Source of the DNA: Planktomarina sp.
GTDB lineage: Bacteria; Pseudomonadota; Alphaproteobacteria; Rhodobacterales; Rhodobacteraceae
Assembly: GCA_022425445.1 (NCBI GenBank)
Contig: JAKMFM010000109.1
Location: 1-9,330 of the forward strand
Reading direction: 5' to 3'
DNA: 9,330 nt
Made by a program: the position numbers and the translations under genes. The notes beneath the pieces are model-generated. The model searched no databases. It saw only the letters and a list, made by a program, of their open reading frames with translations, and was not told the origin of the DNA. Position 1 is the first letter of the stretch, and the number at the start of each line of letters is the position of its first letter. This document shows, one piece after another, positions 6,667 to 9,330 of the stretch.

Positions 6667-6707
6667 TGAGTCATGCGGCGGTGTTGCTCACTGAGTGCAG
6701 TGACTCA
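6667..6707. promoter_or_regulatory. Inverted repeat TGAGTCA ... TGACTCA in the proX upstream region
   Basis: TGAGTCA (6667-6673) and TGACTCA (6701-6707) are perfect reverse complements 27 nt apart. Between them lies the 9-base palindrome CACTGAGTG (6689-6697). The block lies 53-93 nt before the proX ATG, where a regulator would bind or a leader RNA would fold. GATAAT directly upstream (minus strand, 6705-6710 region) resembles a -10 box, but no good -35 partner is visible. Confidence 0.4.
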
Positions 6708-6953
6708 TTATCTCCAACCACATAGACCTAACTAGCGCAATTGAGCATAGCCCAAGGAGACATCCAAGCCCAAATTTGGTAGAATTGCTAAGTATTGTTA
6801 CTCAGGTCTTCTCGCACTAACCCGCATAGCCGCATTTTTGTCGCCAGGTCCCGTGCCAATACAAGGCCGCGCACTGGACACTTGACTCGAAAGCCATTTG
6901 GCGGTGACGGTTGGCTTGGCACGCATAGGTGTCTATTTCCGCGGTGATGAGAC

Positions 6954-8099
6954 ATGACTTATCCTCCTTTATCACAGGCCCGAGACACGCTGAATGTGCA
7001 GTGGTACAGATCCCCCATGCCGCCGGAGGTGTTTCGTGCCCTCTCGCAGCGCAGTGATCTCAAGGGATGGAAACAGGCGGGTGGCCATTTGGCGCTCTTT
7101 GCGGCGACAGGCAGCTTTGTGTGGCTGTTTTGGGCACAGGAGCAGTGGGCGGCTTTTGCCTTGGCCTTATTTTTGCATGGCACCGTTGGCAGCTTTTTCT
7201 CGGGCACGGCGCCCCATGAGCTGGGCCATGGCACGGTGTTTCGGACCAAGGCGTTAAATAAGATTTTCCTATATATTTTTAGTCTATTGAGCTGGTGGAA
7301 CCCGTTTGATTACGCCGCCAGCCATACATATCATCACAGATTCACGCTCCACCCTGAGGGGGATCGGGAAAATCTTTTGCCGCTGCACCCCAATACCGAT
7401 AAGCTGTTTCTCCTACAGCTTTTCACCATCAATATCATGACCCAGCCGGGCCGTACTTTCGGAAAGGGCGGGCTTATTTCGACCCTGAGAGAGACCGTGC
7501 TTCATGCGTTTGGCCGTGTTGGCTCCACAGATATCTCCAGCAACGAGTGGCTCGAAAGCCTTCATAAAGATCAACCCGATCAGCACAGGCGGGCGGTTCA
7601 ATGGTCGCGCCTTTTGCTTGTGTTTCACGGCGGGGTGTTTGTTCTGGCATGGGTGACGGGCCTTTGGATCTTGCCGATTGTTTTGAGCCTGTTCAATTTT
7701 ATTGGCAGTTGGCTGGGTTATTTTCTGGGTCTGCCCCAACATTGCGGTCTGCGTGAAAATGTACCGGACTTTCGAAAAACAGTGCGCTCCATGCGGCTGC
7801 ACCCGGTTTTGGAATTTCTATATTGGCACATGAATTGGCATACCGAGCATCATATGTATGCTGGCGTGCCCTGTTATAATCTCAAGCAGCTGCACTATGC
7901 GGTGAAAGATGACATGCCCAAGCCACGAAGCTTGCTTGGGGCTTGGCGGGAGATGCTAGAGATTTGGGAGCGGCAGAAACGTGAGCCAAGTTATCAATTC
8001 GACACACCGCTGCCAGCGACGGCTCAAACCGAGCGCAAACGCGCCGCTGTGGCCGAAGAAGCCTCCATCGGGGATTTAGCGCCAGAGGGTTTGCGCTAA
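6954..8099 (+). CDS. Membrane fatty-acid-desaturase-like di-iron protein
   Basis: This 381-residue integral membrane protein belongs to the fatty acid desaturase/hydroxylase superfamily. The three histidine boxes that bind the di-iron centre are complete: HELGH (88-92), HTYHH (124-128) and HTEHH (296-300), with an extra H263 in LPQHCGLRE and H292 in YWHMNWH that also match the family. Hydrophobic segments at about 44-62, 66-84, 101-115, 218-240 and 241-260 give the expected layout, with the boxes on one membrane face. The N-terminus (WYRSPMPPEVFRALSQRSDLKG) is a conserved-looking soluble lead. The tail after about 345 is polar, Ala/Glu-rich and probably disordered. ATG 6954 is preceded by GGTGA at a 6-nt spacing. 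The gene is alone on its strand here, divergent from proX and convergent with a CoA-transferase. The family covers acyl desaturation, hydroxylation and other C-H oxidations, so the substrate cannot be named. Confidence 0.9.
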   Translation: MTYPPLSQARDTLNVQWYRSPMPPEVFRALSQRSDLKGWKQAGGHLALFAATGSFVWLFWAQEQWAAFALALFLHGTVGSFFSGTAPHELGHGTVFRTKALNKIFLYIFSLLSWWNPFDYAASHTYHHRFTLHPEGDRENLLPLHPNTDKLFLLQLFTINIMTQPGRTFGKGGLISTLRETVLHAFGRVGSTDISSNEWLESLHKDQPDQHRRAVQWSRLLLVFHGGVFVLAWVTGLWILPIVLSLFNFIGSWLGYFLGLPQHCGLRENVPDFRKTVRSMRLHPVLEFLYWHMNWHTEHHMYAGVPCYNLKQLHYAVKDDMPKPRSLLGAWREMLEIWERQKREPSYQFDTPLPATAQTERKRAAVAEEASIGDLAPEGLR

Positions 8100-8177
8100 G
8101 ATCTGCAGGCGCATCGCAAACATATGCAGCCAAAGACGGCACCGGTTTGGCGGTTCGGACAGGTGGTATTTCGGGAT
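8100..8177. other. Convergent gap between desaturase-like gene and CoA-transferase
   Basis: The 78-bp gap contains GCCAAA (8129-8134) and TTTGGC (8146-8151), a 6-bp inverted repeat with an 11-nt loop. No T-tract follows on either strand, so it is not supported as an intrinsic terminator. I see nothing else in it. Confidence 0.35.
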
Positions 8178-9293
8178 TTAAGTTTCATCATGCTCGCCCA
8201 AACCGGGCGCGGCGCGCAGCAATTGCAGCTGAGCATCCGAAAATATGATTGGGGTGCGCACGCCGGGGATGCCTTCGGGGGTGATGCGCATTTTTCGGTG
8301 CAGCGTTTGCGGGTCTTCCAGCGCTTCGGCGATCGTGTTGATGGGGCCGGAAGGCACGCCGGCGCTCTCCAACACGGGCAAGACGTCTAATTTGCGCCAG
8401 TGGCTCAACACTTCAGTAATCTGCCCAACGGCTTCAGTGCGATGGGCCAGCCGGGCGGCATTATCGGAGAATTTCGGATCCGTGATCCAATCCTCGCGTT
8501 CCAACGCGCGTGCTAGATTGTGAAATTGTCGGTTGTTGCCGCAAGCGATCACGATATGGCCATCAGACACGGGAAATACCTGATAGGGCACGATGCTGGT
8601 ATGGGCATTGCCCATCCGCTGTGGGCTTTGTCCAGTGGTGAGGTAATTGAGGTTTTGATTGGCTTGTGCTGCCAGCATGCAGTCAAATAGTGCCATATCA
8701 ATGTGCTGCCCCTTGCCCGTCCGAGCGCGCTGGGCCAGGGCGGCTTGGATGCCGATGACCCCGTATAGCCCAGTGAAGACATCGGCAAAGGCCACGCCAA
8801 CCTTCTGCGGCATGCCATCAGGCTCGCCGGTGATCTCCATAATGCCGGTCATGCCCTGTATCATAAAGTCATAGCCTGCCTTTTGCGCCCGTGGGCCGTC
8901 CTGCCCAAAACCGGTGACAGAGCAATAAACCAGCTGAGGATTTTGCGGCGCCAAGGATGCGTAGTCCAGACCGTATTTCGCCAGCCCGCCGACTTTAAAG
9001 TTCTCAATCAAAACATCGGCCGAGGCGATCAGGTCTTTGAGGTAGGCCAGTCGGGTGGGGTCATTGAAATCAACGGTGACCCCCTGCTTGCCGCGGTTGG
9101 CGCTGTGAAAATAAGCCGCGGAATTGTCTGAGCCTTTGGTGACATAGTTGGGCCCCCAGTTGCGCGTGTCATCGCCCTCCGGACTTTCCACTTTGATGAC
9201 CTCAGCCCCTAAATCCGCCAGAGTTTGCCCGATCCAAGGGCCGGCCAAGACGCGGGCCAATTCAACGACTTTTAAACCTTCAAGCGGATACAT
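8178..9293 (-). CDS. CaiB/BaiF (class III) CoA-transferase
   Basis: This 371-residue cytoplasmic protein transfers CoA between carboxylic acids through a mixed anhydride and an enzyme-CoA thioester on an aspartate. The N-terminus LEGLKVVELARVLAGPWIGQ and ADLGAEVIKVESPEGDD are the standard family opening. Further landmarks are ANRGKQGVTVDF, DVLIENFKVGGLAKYGLDY, CSVTGFGQDGP and GYDFMIQGMTG. The likely catalytic aspartate is D171 in VGVAFADVFTGLYG, matching the position of Asp169 in formyl-CoA transferase. Length is slightly under the common ~390-400. The start ATG 9293 has AAGGAAG a few bases upstream. No acyl-CoA dehydrogenase, hydratase or lyase is next to it inside the window, so the acid it activates is unknown; family members use oxalate, carnitine, succinyl/itaconyl, mesaconyl and others. 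It converges with the desaturase-like gene with a 78-bp gap. Confidence 0.93.
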   Translation of the reverse strand: MYPLEGLKVVELARVLAGPWIGQTLADLGAEVIKVESPEGDDTRNWGPNYVTKGSDNSAAYFHSANRGKQGVTVDFNDPTRLAYLKDLIASADVLIENFKVGGLAKYGLDYASLAPQNPQLVYCSVTGFGQDGPRAQKAGYDFMIQGMTGIMEITGEPDGMPQKVGVAFADVFTGLYGVIGIQAALAQRARTGKGQHIDMALFDCMLAAQANQNLNYLTTGQSPQRMGNAHTSIVPYQVFPVSDGHIVIACGNNRQFHNLARALEREDWITDPKFSDNAARLAHRTEAVGQITEVLSHWRKLDVLPVLESAGVPSGPINTIAEALEDPQTLHRKMRITPEGIPGVRTPIIFSDAQLQLLRAAPGLGEHDET

Positions 9294-9330
9294 TTGGCTT
9301 CCTTTGGACTTGGACTATGTGCAATTTGGC
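9294..9330. other. Right edge: upstream region of the CoA-transferase
   Basis: Only the ribosome-binding site of the CoA-transferase (AAGGAAG on the minus strand, close to 9300) is visible in this 37-bp stub. Its promoter, if it has its own, lies outside the window. Confidence 0.4.

Larger units (their letters stand above)
6615..6953. other. 339-bp divergent intergenic region between proX and the desaturase-like gene
   Basis: No gene is recognisable here. It must hold the promoter of proX (minus) and of the desaturase-like gene (plus). Beside the two structures near proX it contains a perfect 10-base palindrome CCAAATTTGG (6770-6779) in the middle and an 8-base inverted repeat CGTGCCAA (6852-6859) / TTGGCACG (6916-6923) close to the desaturase start. 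I see no clear sigma-70 hexamer pair on either strand, no riboswitch consensus I can name, and no tRNA. Confidence 0.6.

Noticed and set aside
6615..6674. Longer proX starting at ATG 6674
   Set aside because: It would put 20 polar residues before a clear signal peptide and ignores the strong AGGGAGA site before ATG 6614.
3222..6904. Shared string CCATTTGGC near 3436 and 6893 as a dispersed repeat
   Set aside because: Nine bases are too short and the flanks differ; chance similarity is sufficient.
8129..8151. GCCAAA/TTTGGC hairpin as terminator of the convergent pair
   Set aside because: No T-tract follows the stem on either strand.
1..9330. Search for mobile elements, CRISPR repeats, tRNA/rRNA genes or defence genes
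   Set aside because: No transposase or integrase motifs, no regularly spaced repeats, no tRNA-like cloverleaf or rRNA sequence was seen; all long frames are explained by metabolic, transport or regulatory families.

Overview
The window carries ordinary chromosomal genes of moderate GC and no mobile-element genes. The protein types (a ProX/ProW/ProV betaine importer, a class III CoA-transferase, a three-histidine-box membrane desaturase, a LysR regulator next to a YtcJ-type amidohydrolase) and their sequence style suggest an alphaproteobacterium, most likely a marine member of the Rhodobacteraceae/Roseobacter group. That placement is an inference from familiarity; no rRNA or marker gene is present.

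Layout, left to right. (1) Positions 1-742, minus strand: the first ~247 codons of a LysR-type regulator, cut by the window edge, starting at TTG. (2) A 107-bp AT-rich divergent intergenic region with a LysR-type palindrome. (3) 850-3407, plus strand: a two-gene unit of a YtcJ/Amidohydro_3 metal-dependent hydrolase and, overlapping its stop codon, a CobW/COG0523 P-loop GTPase. (4) 3484-6614, minus strand: a betaine-type ABC importer in the order proX (periplasmic binding protein), hairpin with T-tract, proW (permease), proV (ATPase). (5) 6615-6953: a ~340-bp regulatory gap with several inverted repeats. (6) 6954-8099, plus strand: a membrane fatty-acid-desaturase-like di-iron protein. (7) 8178-9293, minus strand: a CaiB/BaiF family CoA-transferase, convergent with the desaturase.

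How the parts may work together. The LysR regulator probably controls the divergent hydrolase-GTPase unit. COG0523 GTPases are known or proposed metal chaperones/insertases, so the tight overlap suggests that the GTPase supports metal loading of the hydrolase. The importer would bring in a quaternary-ammonium or related osmolyte. The hairpin after proX probably sets a high binding-protein to permease ratio. The desaturase-like enzyme and the CoA-transferase have recognisable folds but unknown substrates; nothing in the sequence ties them to the importer beyond proximity.

I see no CRISPR array, tRNA, rRNA, insertion sequence, phage gene or obvious defence system. The points most worth a second look are the hydrolase-GTPase pair, the proX-proW hairpin, the structured proX leader and the orphan desaturase-like enzyme.
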